DNA of 64,000 bases, taken from assembly GCA_012517855.1 (NCBI GenBank), contig JAAYUD010000078.1, positions 1 to 64,000 of the forward strand. The letters are read 5' to 3'. Source of the stretch: Bacteroidales bacterium. Lineage in GTDB: Bacteria > Bacteroidota > Bacteroidia > Bacteroidales > Bacteroidaceae. Below the pieces are notes generated by a model. It did not search any database and had not been told where the DNA came from. It worked only from the letters and a program-made list of their open reading frames with translations. Positions 18,183 to 28,400 of this stretch are shown one piece after another (the first letter of the stretch is position 1; each line of letters starts with the position of its first letter). Position numbers and translations under genes: made by a program.

Positions 18183-18845
18183 ATGATTTCAAGGAAGTAT
18201 ATATTTCTATTGATCACTGTTGTTTCTGTAACCGCTTCACTTACCTGCTCTGCACAAGTAAAGAACAATGAAAAGAAACAATCGAAACCGAAAAAAGAAT
18301 TGCCCAAAGACAAAATACAAAATTCTGACAACGGTTATCGGGTATCTACTTATGTATATCGTGGAGATACGATTCCAAATATACTTTTTCAATCGGTATA
18401 TATTTATCCTCCCATTCAATTCAATTCAGACCAAGAACGAATGGAATATATACGATTGGTATATAATGTAAAAAAAGTACTTCCGATAGCTATTCAAATT
18501 AATAATCTTATTATTGAAACAACAGAATATCTTGAAACTCTACCCAACGACAAAGCTAAAATAGCTCACATCAATCGTGTTGAAAAAGGGTTAAAAGAAC
18601 AATATACTGCACAAATGAAAAAGTTGACCTACAAACAGGGAAAACTGCTCATTAAATTGATTGATAGGCAATCGCATCAATCTTCTTACGAATTGGTAAA
18701 AGCCTTTTTTGGACCAGCAAGAGCCATCTTTGCTCAAGGATTGGCTTTCTTTTACGGTGCTAGCTTAAAGAAAAGCTATGATCCGCAAGGAGAAGACAAA
18801 CTAACCGAACGTGTAGTAGTAGAAGTAATGCAAGGAGAAATTTAA
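18183..18845 (+). CDS. DUF4294 domain exported protein
   Basis: The start at 18183 is preferred over an in-frame ATG at 18123, because it gives a clean signal peptide (M-I-S-R-K-Y-I-F-L-L to about C-S-A-Q). The 220-residue product has a Lys-rich linker after the signal. The conserved DUF4294 domain follows (G-D-T-I-P-N-I, then I-Y-P-P-I-Q-F, and A-F-F-G-P-A-R-A-I-F-A-Q-G near the C-terminus). The family is confined to Bacteroidetes and has no assigned function. It is convergent with the methyltransferase gene, only 13 bp away. Confidence 0.82.
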   Translation: MISRKYIFLLITVVSVTASLTCSAQVKNNEKKQSKPKKELPKDKIQNSDNGYRVSTYVYRGDTIPNILFQSVYIYPPIQFNSDQERMEYIRLVYNVKKVLPIAIQINNLIIETTEYLETLPNDKAKIAHINRVEKGLKEQYTAQMKKLTYKQGKLLIKLIDRQSHQSSYELVKAFFGPARAIFAQGLAFFYGASLKKSYDPQGEDKLTERVVVEVMQGEI

Positions 18846-18858
18846 ATAAAGTAAGCTA

Positions 18859-19395
18859 TTACCATTTAGGTTCCATTCGAACAAACATCTCCCAAATGAC
18901 AATACCGGCAGTTACAGATACATTAAGTGAATGTTTAGTACCATATTGTGGAAGTTCTAAACAACCATCACTATGATCTATCACTTCTTGTTGTACTCCT
19001 TTCACCTCATTACCCATTACAATAGCATATTTCTTGTTAATATCCGGATTAAAAGTATCAAATGATGTACTATTTTCAACTTGCTCAATTGAATAAACAA
19101 TATATCCTTTTTTCTTTAGTTCGTCTACCGCTTCAACTGCCGACTTATAATATTTCCAATCAACAGAAAATTCTGCTCCAAGAGCCGTTTTGTGTATTTC
19201 AGCAGAAGGCGGCACAGCTGTTATTCCACATAAATAAATAGCTTCAACTCTAAAAGCATCTGAGGTACGAAATACCGAACCTACATTATATAAACTACGA
19301 ATATCATCTAATACTACTATTATAGGAAGTTTATCTACCTTTTTGAACTTATCTACAGTAATACGATGTAATTCATCTACTTTGAGCTTTCTCAT
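18859..19395 (-). CDS. TrmH/SpoU-family RNA 2'-O-methyltransferase
   Basis: A compact 178-residue SPOUT enzyme without the extra N-terminal RNA-binding domain of larger relatives. Motif 1 is N-V-G-S-V-F-R-T-S-D-A, motif 2 is I-V-M-G-N-E-V-K-G-V and motif 3 is L-N-V-S-V-T-A-G-I. These form the SAM-binding trefoil knot. It should methylate ribose in tRNA or rRNA; the target position is not predictable. Confidence 0.9.
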   Translation of the reverse strand: MRKLKVDELHRITVDKFKKVDKLPIIVVLDDIRSLYNVGSVFRTSDAFRVEAIYLCGITAVPPSAEIHKTALGAEFSVDWKYYKSAVEAVDELKKKGYIVYSIEQVENSTSFDTFNPDINKKYAIVMGNEVKGVQQEVIDHSDGCLELPQYGTKHSLNVSVTAGIVIWEMFVRMEPKW

Positions 19396-19930
19396 ATCTA
19401 TTTATATTTCTTAATCAGCCTACAAAATTAATGGTTTATTCTGACATAACCATTGTTATTAACAACTTGTTGATAACTGTGAAATTAGTGATGAATAAAA
19501 TATAATATCTTTTGAAAAATAGTTCTTGCTTATTTGATTTACTTTCATATCGCTTATAAGTTATTAAACAACCAAATTAGTTATTAATTATTTTTGAATG
19601 AAATTTCTACTCTTTTCTAACAGTTTTCACATGCCTAATAGAAAAAATAATTATGAATACCTACTTATAAACAGTTGTTAATAGCTACTACGAAGTAGCC
19701 TATTTATCAATTAATTAATAGGTTTTCAATAGTTAATAAACTATTCATTATATTTGTTCTAAAGTTAATAACTTAATATACAAGAAATAAAGTATTTAGA
19801 TATCGACATACTAACAGACTATTACTATTACTATATATTTCTTCTTTAAATATAGAAAGAAATAGATAATATTAATATTGTTTTGATAACAGTGGATAAA
19901 ATTATTTTGCGTAGATATTAAATTGGTCTT
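19396..19930. other. Gene-free AT-rich stretch with DnaA-box-like words
   Basis: There is no credible ORF in this stretch. It is strikingly AT-rich and contains several words close to TTATCCACA: TTATTAACA (19456-19464), TTATCAACA on minus (19468-19476), TTATAAACA (19665-19673), CTATTAACA on minus (19676-19684) and TTATCCACT on minus (19891-19899). This could be a replication or protein-binding region, or only low-complexity spacer. Confidence 0.35.
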
Positions 19931-19939
19931 AGGTAATGA

Positions 19940-20232
19940 CTCCTTTACTTACCGCTCGGGCATCGAAATAGTTTGGTTCTTCTCTCAGAGAAGGTGTTTT
20001 GCACACATCTTATTGAATCAAGATTGTGGTATTTAAACTATTTCTGCCGGCTCATTAGGATTTTATCGTTCCACATATGTGAGTTAATCAAATCATATAT
20101 GTGGAACGACAGAATCTTAATGCAAATATATGAAGTCTTTCTTATATACACCAACTTTCGTTAGTACGCCTCATAGACTTCACCCCTATAAAAAGATATC
20201 ATGGAACGTTTAAAAGTGTTTTTAGCATAGCT
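19940..20232 (+). repeat. Dispersed repeat flanking the mannan locus, copy A
   Basis: It aligns in direct orientation with 30374-30692. Matching words in order include ctcctttacttac, gaaggtgttttg, cacatcttattgaatca, tcgttccacatatgtga and ccaactttc. Divergence is considerable, so the duplication is old. It contains an inverted repeat with 17-nt arms (20066-20082 and 20093-20109). There is no long ORF, and its function is unknown. Confidence 0.75.
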
Positions 20233-20286
20233 CTATCTCTTGTATGAGAACATGCGTAAGGTCAGTCTGGCTGTGACTGCAATGGA

Positions 20287-20325
20287 ATGTATATTTAAGT
20301 TCGTGTCACGAACTTAAATATACAT
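20287..20325 (-). terminator. Perfect 19-bp palindrome downstream of the mannan locus
   Basis: Arms 20287-20305 and 20307-20325 pair perfectly around a single base. It lies 15 bp after the stop codon of the last gene in the GH76/Sus operon, so it is the likely 3' end of that transcript. It lacks a clear T-run. Confidence 0.55.
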
Positions 20326-20339
20326 AGTATAGTGATTTA

Positions 20340-21494
20340 TTACAATGTGCCTAGGCGAGCGTACATTTCTATATAAGCTGCTTGAGTAAGCAACCATTTT
20401 GTTTTGTCTTTTATCTTTCCAGTACAATCGCGGTTTAATAAGCCATTTGTATCACGGGCTTTATTCCAGGCAGTATCTAATATTTGACGAAATGTTTCTA
20501 TATATTGAGGTTGATGATCAATGTTGTAAAGCTCTATAAATCCACGCAACATAACTGCAGAAAACCATATATTTTCTTCTTTTAAAACAATCTCACAATT
20601 GTCTTTATGTAGGAAGAAGTAATTGAAACACGATTTTGCTATTTTTTGTGCATCATATAAGTAATAAGAGTTATTTGTGATACGATAAAGCAATACTGCT
20701 GCTTGTAACATTTGTCCTGAATTATAAGGATACTTTGTCTTATCGATATGTCTATTCAAAGATATATTGTCGTAGTATAAATCATCGCTTTGATCTCTCA
20801 AGTGCGATTTTGTCCATTCATAAAGTTCTTTTCCTTTTGCAAAATAGGAACTATCAGAAGTAGCTAAGAATAACTTCAGGGCAAAAACACTTGCCGGTGC
20901 ATTTGAACATGTATTTTTAGAGTTTTTCTTCTGTTCGCACCAATATACTCCTCCATCCAGCTTATTGTCTATCCCAGACTCTATGAAGTTCCATATCATT
21001 TTTGCGTTAGACAGATACTTTTTATTTTTAGTTTTCGAATAAATATCTGTAAAGTCTATACCTATCCAAATGTTGTCGTCATAAAAACGATCTGATTTTC
21101 CTGCTTTTCTAATATATGATGCGTATGCTGTAGGTTTTCTTGTTTTGTCTAAATATTGGTCTAAGCCTTTCAATACGCTATTATTTAGTAAGTGGATATA
21201 CCTTTTATCGTCTGTAGCAAAATAGAGTGAATTAACAGCTGAAAAAGTACCTGAAAAGGGCCATAGATAAGAGAAACTATTATTACTTTGAGTTTGCGAT
21301 GCTAAATAAGTAATATTATTAAGTTTTTGTATCGGATAGTTTTCGGAAAGTAGATAAGTATGAGATACTTCATAATATTTATAAAGAGAGTCCAGCGTTT
21401 GCTGGGCTCTCTTTATAAATACTTCATTTTTAGAAAATGCTGCACTTGGATAGATAAAACCAATAAGCAGAAACAAATATAAATAATTTTTCAT
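20340..21494 (-). CDS. GH76 family glycosidase (alpha-1,6-mannanase), periplasmic
   Basis: This 384-residue protein has a signal peptide (to about S-A-A-F-S) and no lipobox, so it is probably periplasmic. It has the (alpha/alpha)6 barrel pattern of GH76 with the catalytic Asp pair at residues 139-140 in F-Y-D-D-N-I-W. It also has the conserved G-G-V-Y-W-C-E and S-N-A-P-A-S segments. GH76 enzymes cleave the alpha-1,6-mannose backbone of fungal mannan. The division of labour would be surface cleavage by the neighbouring lipoprotein, then finishing in the periplasm by this one. Last gene of the Sus operon. Confidence 0.85.
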   Translation of the reverse strand: MKNYLYLFLLIGFIYPSAAFSKNEVFIKRAQQTLDSLYKYYEVSHTYLLSENYPIQKLNNITYLASQTQSNNSFSYLWPFSGTFSAVNSLYFATDDKRYIHLLNNSVLKGLDQYLDKTRKPTAYASYIRKAGKSDRFYDDNIWIGIDFTDIYSKTKNKKYLSNAKMIWNFIESGIDNKLDGGVYWCEQKKNSKNTCSNAPASVFALKLFLATSDSSYFAKGKELYEWTKSHLRDQSDDLYYDNISLNRHIDKTKYPYNSGQMLQAAVLLYRITNNSYYLYDAQKIAKSCFNYFFLHKDNCEIVLKEENIWFSAVMLRGFIELYNIDHQPQYIETFRQILDTAWNKARDTNGLLNRDCTGKIKDKTKWLLTQAAYIEMYARLGTL

Positions 21495-21497
21495 GAA

Positions 21498-22661
21498 TTA
21501 TTTTTTGTTATTTTGGTAATAAGCTTTTGCTTCTATCAATGTACATCCACTAATGTGAGATGTGAGTTGAGTTGTTCCTACTGCCGGAGTAGTCCAACTT
21601 GTTCCGAATAGAATATCTTGCTTAAGAACTCCCTTTCTCCATAATGTTTCGGCATTGTTATTGAAAAATGTTTCAAATTTATTCTTATATACAATATCAA
21701 GATTGTTTTCGAGCATAAGTTGAACAAAATAACGCATGAAGATTCCTTTAAAGAGTCCTCCATCTCCATCTCCTTCGTCTCTTAATACATTGTTGCCTGT
21801 ATCAATCATGGAAGAATTGGAAATGGCATAATAAGCAGCTTTTCTAGCATCATTGAGATAAGTAATGTCTCCTGTTATTTTATATAATTCGTAAGCAGCT
21901 CCAAGAAAAGTTCCTTGATTATAGCTTAATGTAGTTTTTGATAATTCGTTTGTTTGTCCATTTATGTTATCATAAACTGCTCCAGTAGCAGGATTATATA
22001 AAGTAGCTTTTTCCCATTCGTATATTTTGGAAGCCCACTCTTTATCAGATTCATCTTTAGTAATAGCATACATCCTACTTCCTATTATACTAGCAGGACC
22101 GTTAGTACAAGCGTTCTTACTCCATTTATGATCGTAATATTCCCACGATATACCGCCGTTTGCATAAGTTTCGTCCCATCCGGATTTGATATATCCCCAT
22201 AGTTCTTTGGCTGTATTTAAGTATTTGTCTGTTTTGGTTACGTCATAAAGTCTTATCATTGTTAGACATATCCATGACATATCATCGTAATATGCATTCC
22301 AATAATCTTGATGAGTTGAGAAGTTAACAGTTTTAATACCATCATACCATTGGTCAAACATTTGTGAATATTTCGTATCCTTTGTTCTTATATAGGCATC
22401 GATTATCACATCCATAGCATGAGCTTGCGGCCAATAACCGGGATTAGTATCGCTCCAATTATCGGGAGTATATACAAAGTAATGTCCTGTAGTGTTCCAA
22501 AAGCGCGACACTAAAGAAGTTGTTGCACTATCGGCTGCTGCATTCCAATCGATGGTATAGGAGTCGCTATTATACATATACTTATCTTCTATATTATTGC
22601 ACGATTGAAACAGAACTCCGCCGAAAATACTCAAAATAATATATTTAATTATTTTCTTCAT
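21498..22661 (-). CDS. GH76 family endo-alpha-1,6-mannanase, lipoprotein
   Basis: This 387-residue GH76 enzyme has a signal peptide ending in lipobox L-F-Q-S-C (Cys21). It is followed by N-N-I-E-D, an acidic stretch of the sort that directs Bacteroidetes lipoproteins to the cell surface. The catalytic Asp pair is at residues 126-127 in Y-Y-D-D-M-S-W, with G-G-I-S-W-E-Y and T-N-G-P-A-S following. It is expected to cut mannan at the surface beside SusCD. It is paralogous to the next gene downstream (3-bp gap). Confidence 0.87.
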   Translation of the reverse strand: MKKIIKYIILSIFGGVLFQSCNNIEDKYMYNSDSYTIDWNAAADSATTSLVSRFWNTTGHYFVYTPDNWSDTNPGYWPQAHAMDVIIDAYIRTKDTKYSQMFDQWYDGIKTVNFSTHQDYWNAYYDDMSWICLTMIRLYDVTKTDKYLNTAKELWGYIKSGWDETYANGGISWEYYDHKWSKNACTNGPASIIGSRMYAITKDESDKEWASKIYEWEKATLYNPATGAVYDNINGQTNELSKTTLSYNQGTFLGAAYELYKITGDITYLNDARKAAYYAISNSSMIDTGNNVLRDEGDGDGGLFKGIFMRYFVQLMLENNLDIVYKNKFETFFNNNAETLWRKGVLKQDILFGTSWTTPAVGTTQLTSHISGCTLIEAKAYYQNNKK

Positions 22662-22677
22662 AATAGATATTTTTTAA

Positions 22678-23829
22678 TCAGTTCGCAAGTTTTATACTAT
22701 GCGTGTAATGTCCGCTAGCATTAAGATAAACAGTAAATGTTACATCTTTACCATCAAATTTATCTTGGAGTTTCCATTTATTATCCCATTGACTTGCTGG
22801 CCATTCTTGCATATAATAATAAGATGCAGCTTCATCATCACCGGGAGCATTATCGAGAGATGGATTTGTAGGACCCCAATGTGTAACAGATTCTACGCCT
22901 GATTTTTCGGATACCATTTCTATTTTGTATCTTTGATCTTTGCCCCAATCCCATTGATAAAAGTCAACATGACCTGTTCCTTGCCAAATACCGTTGCCTT
23001 GGTAAGAAAAGTCTATAGTAACTTCATCCTCCGGACAAAAGTAAAAACCAATGCTTTTAATTTTGGTGATTGATGCAGTAGCTATGTTGAAATCAAGATT
23101 GATGCGATATGTTCCTGTTTCAGCTACTGTTGTAGATCCTGTGCCAGTTGAACTTTCTTTTAAAGAAGTGCCATCTGAATAGAATAAGCGAGGTGAAGCA
23201 TCTTTAGTACTAACAAAATGATATTCTTTTCCAGCTTCCAATTTTGTGAAGATTTCAAATTCACCATTGGCAGGAGAAGAGAATGCTAATGCTTTGCTTA
23301 TGTCTGTTCCGCCTTCTGAACCTTCACCGGTAATATATACTTGAGCAGGAATATCTGCAAATCCCAATAGACGCGTAATAGTAATAGTTCTTGATTGTTC
23401 TGCAGTCATTTCAGATAAACCTCGTGAAGAAACAACAGTCCATTTTAATGTTCCTGTTTCTCCGCTTCCCAAACCTGCCAGTGCAGCTATTTTGTCTAAT
23501 ACTTTGTGAGAAATAGTAGCATAATTTCGTGTTCCCATATCATCTGAAGTTAGGCGATAAATAGGTTTTGAAAAATCTCCGTCTTTTTTATCAAATACAA
23601 CTTCGTATAGTGGTGAACCGCCATCTTCTACTTTTGATGTTGCCCATTCAAAATATTGAGATGCAGTGGCCGAGGATAGCAATTGAAGTGAATAACCATC
23701 TTTTGGAGCATATAATTGTTTGACTGCTGTTAGTGCAACATCTTTATATTCCATATCTTGTGTACAAGATGTTCCTAAAAATACTATAGACAAAAGTAAT
23801 AGTAATAATATATTTGTTTTAGTTTTCAT
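22678..23829 (-). CDS. SusE/SusF-like surface glycan-binding lipoprotein
   Basis: A 383-residue lipoprotein with lipobox G-T-S-C (Cys22). The N-terminal half resembles the SusE domain (A-P-K-D-G-Y-S-L, F-E-W-A-T, T-L-K-W-T-V). The C-terminal half has Trp-rich beta-sandwich repeats (W-Q-G-T-G-H-V-D-F-Y-Q-W-D-W-G) likely to bind sugar. It lies between SusD and GH76, where mannan loci of Bacteroides also carry a non-catalytic surface binding protein. Glycan binding is inferred from position and composition. Confidence 0.78.
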   Translation of the reverse strand: MKTKTNILLLLLLSIVFLGTSCTQDMEYKDVALTAVKQLYAPKDGYSLQLLSSATASQYFEWATSKVEDGGSPLYEVVFDKKDGDFSKPIYRLTSDDMGTRNYATISHKVLDKIAALAGLGSGETGTLKWTVVSSRGLSEMTAEQSRTITITRLLGFADIPAQVYITGEGSEGGTDISKALAFSSPANGEFEIFTKLEAGKEYHFVSTKDASPRLFYSDGTSLKESSTGTGSTTVAETGTYRINLDFNIATASITKIKSIGFYFCPEDEVTIDFSYQGNGIWQGTGHVDFYQWDWGKDQRYKIEMVSEKSGVESVTHWGPTNPSLDNAPGDDEAASYYYMQEWPASQWDNKWKLQDKFDGKDVTFTVYLNASGHYTHSIKLAN

Positions 23830-23849
23830 TATTATTTCATTTTAAGTTA

Positions 23850-25478
23850 TTAGTTAGCATAACCTGAGTTATTTGGTTTTAAATTAGGATTTATATCCAT
23901 TTGCGATTGTGGTACAGACCATAAATAATCTCTTGACTCTATAAATTTACGATTATCTAAGCGAATATAACTACCGTTTTCTGCAAATTTTGCACCATAT
24001 ACATAGCCATTAAGATAAGTAGTCCCTGCTTTCCAACGTTTAATATCATACCATCTCAGACCTTCGAGGGCTAGTTCACATCTACGTTCACGGCGAATAA
24101 TTTGTCTCATGTCTTCTTGTGAAATGTTTGATGGATAATTTAAGGCGTTACTGTTTGTAAATCCGGCACGAGCACGAATAGGTTCAATTGTTTCATTCCA
24201 AATGTCTTCTGTCATTTTGCCTTGCTCATTCATTGCCTCCGCATACATTAGCAATACATCTGCATAACGCATTGTAATGATATTGATGGCAGATGCTAAA
24301 CTGGCTTCGTGCTTGGGATCATAATATTTGCGTACATAATAACCGGTTGATGTCTGATTGGCATTACTTCCACTATAGGCATCTGTAGTGATAGCAGAGT
24401 TTGGTTTGATATAAATAATTTTTTTAGTTGTTCCATCATTTACATTACCACTCCAATCATAATTGTCGTAAATGACTGTAGCTGTTAGTCGAGGATCTCT
24501 ATTGACATAAGGATTGTTTTCATCATAAGTAGAAGATTGATCTATTGTCTCCCCATCCAATGTCAGATAGCTATTTACTAAACTTTGCGTAGGAGCTTTA
24601 GAATTGATTCGCGCTCCAACAGAAAGAGGGGCCATGTCGTACATTTCAGACCACGTTCTTGTAGCAGGTACATACGAACAATCCATAATAATTTCCGAAT
24701 TATATTCATTGTCTTGTAAGAACAATCCACTATAGCTATTGAATAATGAATAAGTTCCGTAAGTAGCTTGATCGTTCATCAGATAGCTACAGTATTTTTC
24801 GACATTTGGCCAATCATTATCATAAAGATAGGCTCTGGCTTGTAACATACAAGCAGCTCCTTTTGTTATCTTACCTCTTTCATCGAAAGATAGATCGTTT
24901 TTTTTGGGTAAATCTTTCATTATGTCGTCGAGTTCGCTATGAATAAATGCAATAACAGTAGAGCGATTTGTACGCGAAACTGTTTTCGATTCATTTAAGG
25001 TAATATCTTTTGTGAAGAAAGGAATTGCACCATAAAAATTAGATAACCGGAAGAAAAGTGAAGCTCTGATAAAACGTATTTGAGCAATCATATTTGCTTT
25101 TTTTGTTTCATCCATATTCACAAGTTGTATTTTATCTAAGAATACATGGCACGTTTTGATGCCTGAATATAAGTCAGACCATTCACTCGAAAAGATTCCT
25201 GTCGATGGATCGGCAATGCCGTCGCGTATCATACGTTGATCGGTATAGGAACGCCCTTCAAAAAGATTATCGCTTAAACATTCATCCGACCACATTTTAG
25301 AAGCACTATACAATTGATTGTAAGCCATATTCAAAACGTATTGCGCTTTATCTGCTGACGTCCAAAATTTACTATCAGTATAGCTATCTGTCGGTTCATT
25401 ATCCATGCTATTACAGCTATAAAAGAGACTTAACCCTAGAATAGCAAGCATTAAATATTTTATATTATTCTTTTTCAT
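23850..25478 (-). CDS. susD: SusD/RagB-family outer-membrane lipoprotein
   Basis: The ATG at 25478 is preferred to an in-frame TTG two codons upstream. The 542-residue protein has lipobox F-Y-S-C (Cys22), then acidic residues typical of surface lipoproteins, the N-terminal TPR-like SusD region (Y-V-L-N-M-A-Y-N-Q-L-Y) and the C-terminal R-R-E-R-R-C-E-L-A-L-E-G-L-R-W-Y-D segment characteristic of the family. SusD forms the lid of the SusC importer and binds glycan. It follows susC by 10 bp. The symbol denotes the family. Confidence 0.95.
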   Translation of the reverse strand: MKKNNIKYLMLAILGLSLFYSCNSMDNEPTDSYTDSKFWTSADKAQYVLNMAYNQLYSASKMWSDECLSDNLFEGRSYTDQRMIRDGIADPSTGIFSSEWSDLYSGIKTCHVFLDKIQLVNMDETKKANMIAQIRFIRASLFFRLSNFYGAIPFFTKDITLNESKTVSRTNRSTVIAFIHSELDDIMKDLPKKNDLSFDERGKITKGAACMLQARAYLYDNDWPNVEKYCSYLMNDQATYGTYSLFNSYSGLFLQDNEYNSEIIMDCSYVPATRTWSEMYDMAPLSVGARINSKAPTQSLVNSYLTLDGETIDQSSTYDENNPYVNRDPRLTATVIYDNYDWSGNVNDGTTKKIIYIKPNSAITTDAYSGSNANQTSTGYYVRKYYDPKHEASLASAINIITMRYADVLLMYAEAMNEQGKMTEDIWNETIEPIRARAGFTNSNALNYPSNISQEDMRQIIRRERRCELALEGLRWYDIKRWKAGTTYLNGYVYGAKFAENGSYIRLDNRKFIESRDYLWSVPQSQMDINPNLKPNNSGYAN

Positions 25479-25488
25479 AGTCAAATAA

Positions 25489-28400
25489 TTAGAATTCTAC
25501 GTCTAAACCAAAACCATAATATTTTAGTGTCGGATAATTTCGACCACTATTTGCACCCGAAGTATCCATTTGTGAGTTGAACTCCGAAGATTCGGGATCG
25601 ATAAATGAATTGTGGCTGAATGTGAATAGATTTTGACCGGTAATATATACTCTAAGTTTTTCCATTCCTATTTTCTTAATCCATTCTTTTGGTAGTGTAT
25701 ATCCTATTGTTATATCTTTGATGCGTAGATATGATCCATTTAATATATATAAATCGGAACCATTGCGGAAGTTATTACTATTCGAAGTCGAACCGGCAGC
25801 ACTTAATCTGGGCCAACGGGCATCAGTATGGGTAGGCGTCCAATAATCGAGTTGGTGTTTGTAAATGACATACGAATAGTTTTGATGGAAAGGTTCTATT
25901 AATTCACCTCTAAGCATCATACTACGTTTGCCTACTCCTTGTCCAAATATGCTTAAATCAAAATTCTTCCAATTTAAATTGTAAGTGAATCCAAAGGTAT
26001 AACGAGGAAATCCATTACCTAAAATGAAACGGTCTTTTGAATCAATAATTCCATCTTTATTTCGATCTACAAACTTTAAATCACCAGGCTGAACAGTTCC
26101 ACCTACGGGAATTGCAGAAGCTTCTATATCTTCATAATTTTTAAAGAAACCTGCTGTTTTGTAACCATAATATGAGCCTAAAGGTACACCGACTCTAATT
26201 AATTTGTACAATTCTTCCATACTTGTAATTTGTTCTTTTTCGGGGAACTTGTCAACTTTGTTGAACGAATCGCCAATATTTGCTGTGAAATTGTGAATAA
26301 ATTGTCCTGTTTTAAGGCGGTAGTTGATAGATAATTCCCATCCTTTATTCGACATTTCACCAATATTGTCCATCGCTTGAGTAGTACCAAAGACAGAAGG
26401 CACAACAGGAGTCATTAAAATATCAACTGTATGCTTATAGAAGTAATCGAATGTAACATTCAAATTATTATTCAAGAAATTCGCATCAAGTCCAAGATTT
26501 AATATTCTGGTTTTCTCCCAAGTAAGGTTCTCTTTGCCAAGTGTAAAGCCGGCGCCTGTTACGGTTTTATTGTTGTATGCATACGTGTTGGTATACATAT
26601 CGTATGTTGTAAACCGATCGTAAGCTCCAATTGTCTGGTTACCCAAAACACCATAAGATCCACGTAATTTCAAATCTCCTATATGGTCTTTGTAATTTTG
26701 CATAAAAGATTCTTCAGAAGCTCTCCATCCAAGTGATAGTGATGGGAAAAAGCCCCAACGGTATCCGGAACCAAATTTAGAAGAACCGTCATATCTAAAG
26801 TCGAATTCTGCATAATATTTGTCTGCGTAAGAATAACCTAAACGACCCAGAACAGAAGTAATACTTGTGCGAAGTGTATTCTCGGGTGTGACTGAAGAAC
26901 CTCCTCCTACAACAATTTGGGCATCATCGCTTGCAGAAGTTCCTAAGTCTATATTTGAGTATTTTAAATTTATCTCATTGGCAGTAGATGTAAATGATTC
27001 ATTGGTGGTACCCAATAAACCTGTAAAATTATGTTTTCCGAAGGTTTTATTGTAATCCAATAATATCTGCGAATTAATGAGATAGGCATCATAATTCCAA
27101 TCGCTTGTTTCTCTTGTTTCGTTGGCATATCTAGCTGGAGTAGTGTCGCTTTCGCTTGAATAATAAGGTACTCTTAAGTGGCGAGAATAACGATGATCTC
27201 CAGTGACGTTGGCTCCAAGTACTCCTCTCAGTTTAAGGCCGTCTATAATCTGAAGCTCGGCACTTACATTGGCAGTAAAGTCATTATTGCGATATTTATT
27301 TGTACCTCCCGCTTCCAAACTTCCTAATGGATTGAATTCTGATAAAACATCATTTAAAAGATATCTCCCATCTGATGTTTTCATTTTATAATAGTAATAA
27401 GGCGGAATGCGTGAAGCATCTACCTCTAAACTGCTTCCTGTTGTGCTAATACTATTGTTCCGAGTATAAGCCATTAATGTTGTTAGTTTGAAACGTCCTA
27501 TTTCTGTTGTGATGTTCGAACGTATATTATAGCGCTGTATTCCAAAATTTTTATTGCCTACATAGTTGCTCTCTTGGTTGTAATAACCAACAGAAACCAT
27601 GTATGTTGTTTTATCACTACCTCCTGATACACTTATATTATGATTTTGTTGTAATGCAGTGCGGAATATTTGGTGATAAAACCAATCTTCTTCACTTTGA
27701 TGTGCTGCTAGGTTTCGTATTTGTTCTGGAGTGAAAATAGGATTCATTCCCGAATTTGTCAATGCTAGATTTTTCAGTGTCGCATTTTGATAACCAGCTA
27801 CGGGAGAAAACAGAAAATGTGGTTTCTCCCACCCCATCATAGAATTGACACGAACGGTAGTTCTTTCGTTCTTCTTTCCTTTTTTTGTAGTAACTAGAAT
27901 AACGCCGTTTGCCGAACGCGAACCATAAATAGCAGCAGTACCGGCATCTTTCAAAATGGAAATATTATCTATATCCATTGGATTAAGTTTATCCAAACTG
28001 CTGTCATCTGATACCAATCCATCTATAACTATAAGTGGGCTATTGCTGTTTGTCGTACTGATGCCTCGAATATTTAAATTCATTGTTGCATCATTTGGAT
28101 TGAAACTTCTTTGTTGGACAATTAAATTTGGAGATGCACCTTGCAAGGCTTGCGTTACATTGGCAATAGGACGATTCTCCAAAGTGCTTGATTTAACTTG
28201 ATCAACTGCACCAACTACGCTTTTACGAGTCATTGTACCATATCCAACTACTACCACTTCGTTTAATAGTTTGGTATCTTCTACCATCGTAATGGAATAG
28301 TATTGTTTTCGAGTGATAGGAATTTGTAGATTTTTGTATCCTATATAACTAATGATAAAGGCATTTGAACCTGATGCGTCAAATTCAAATTCTCCATTCA

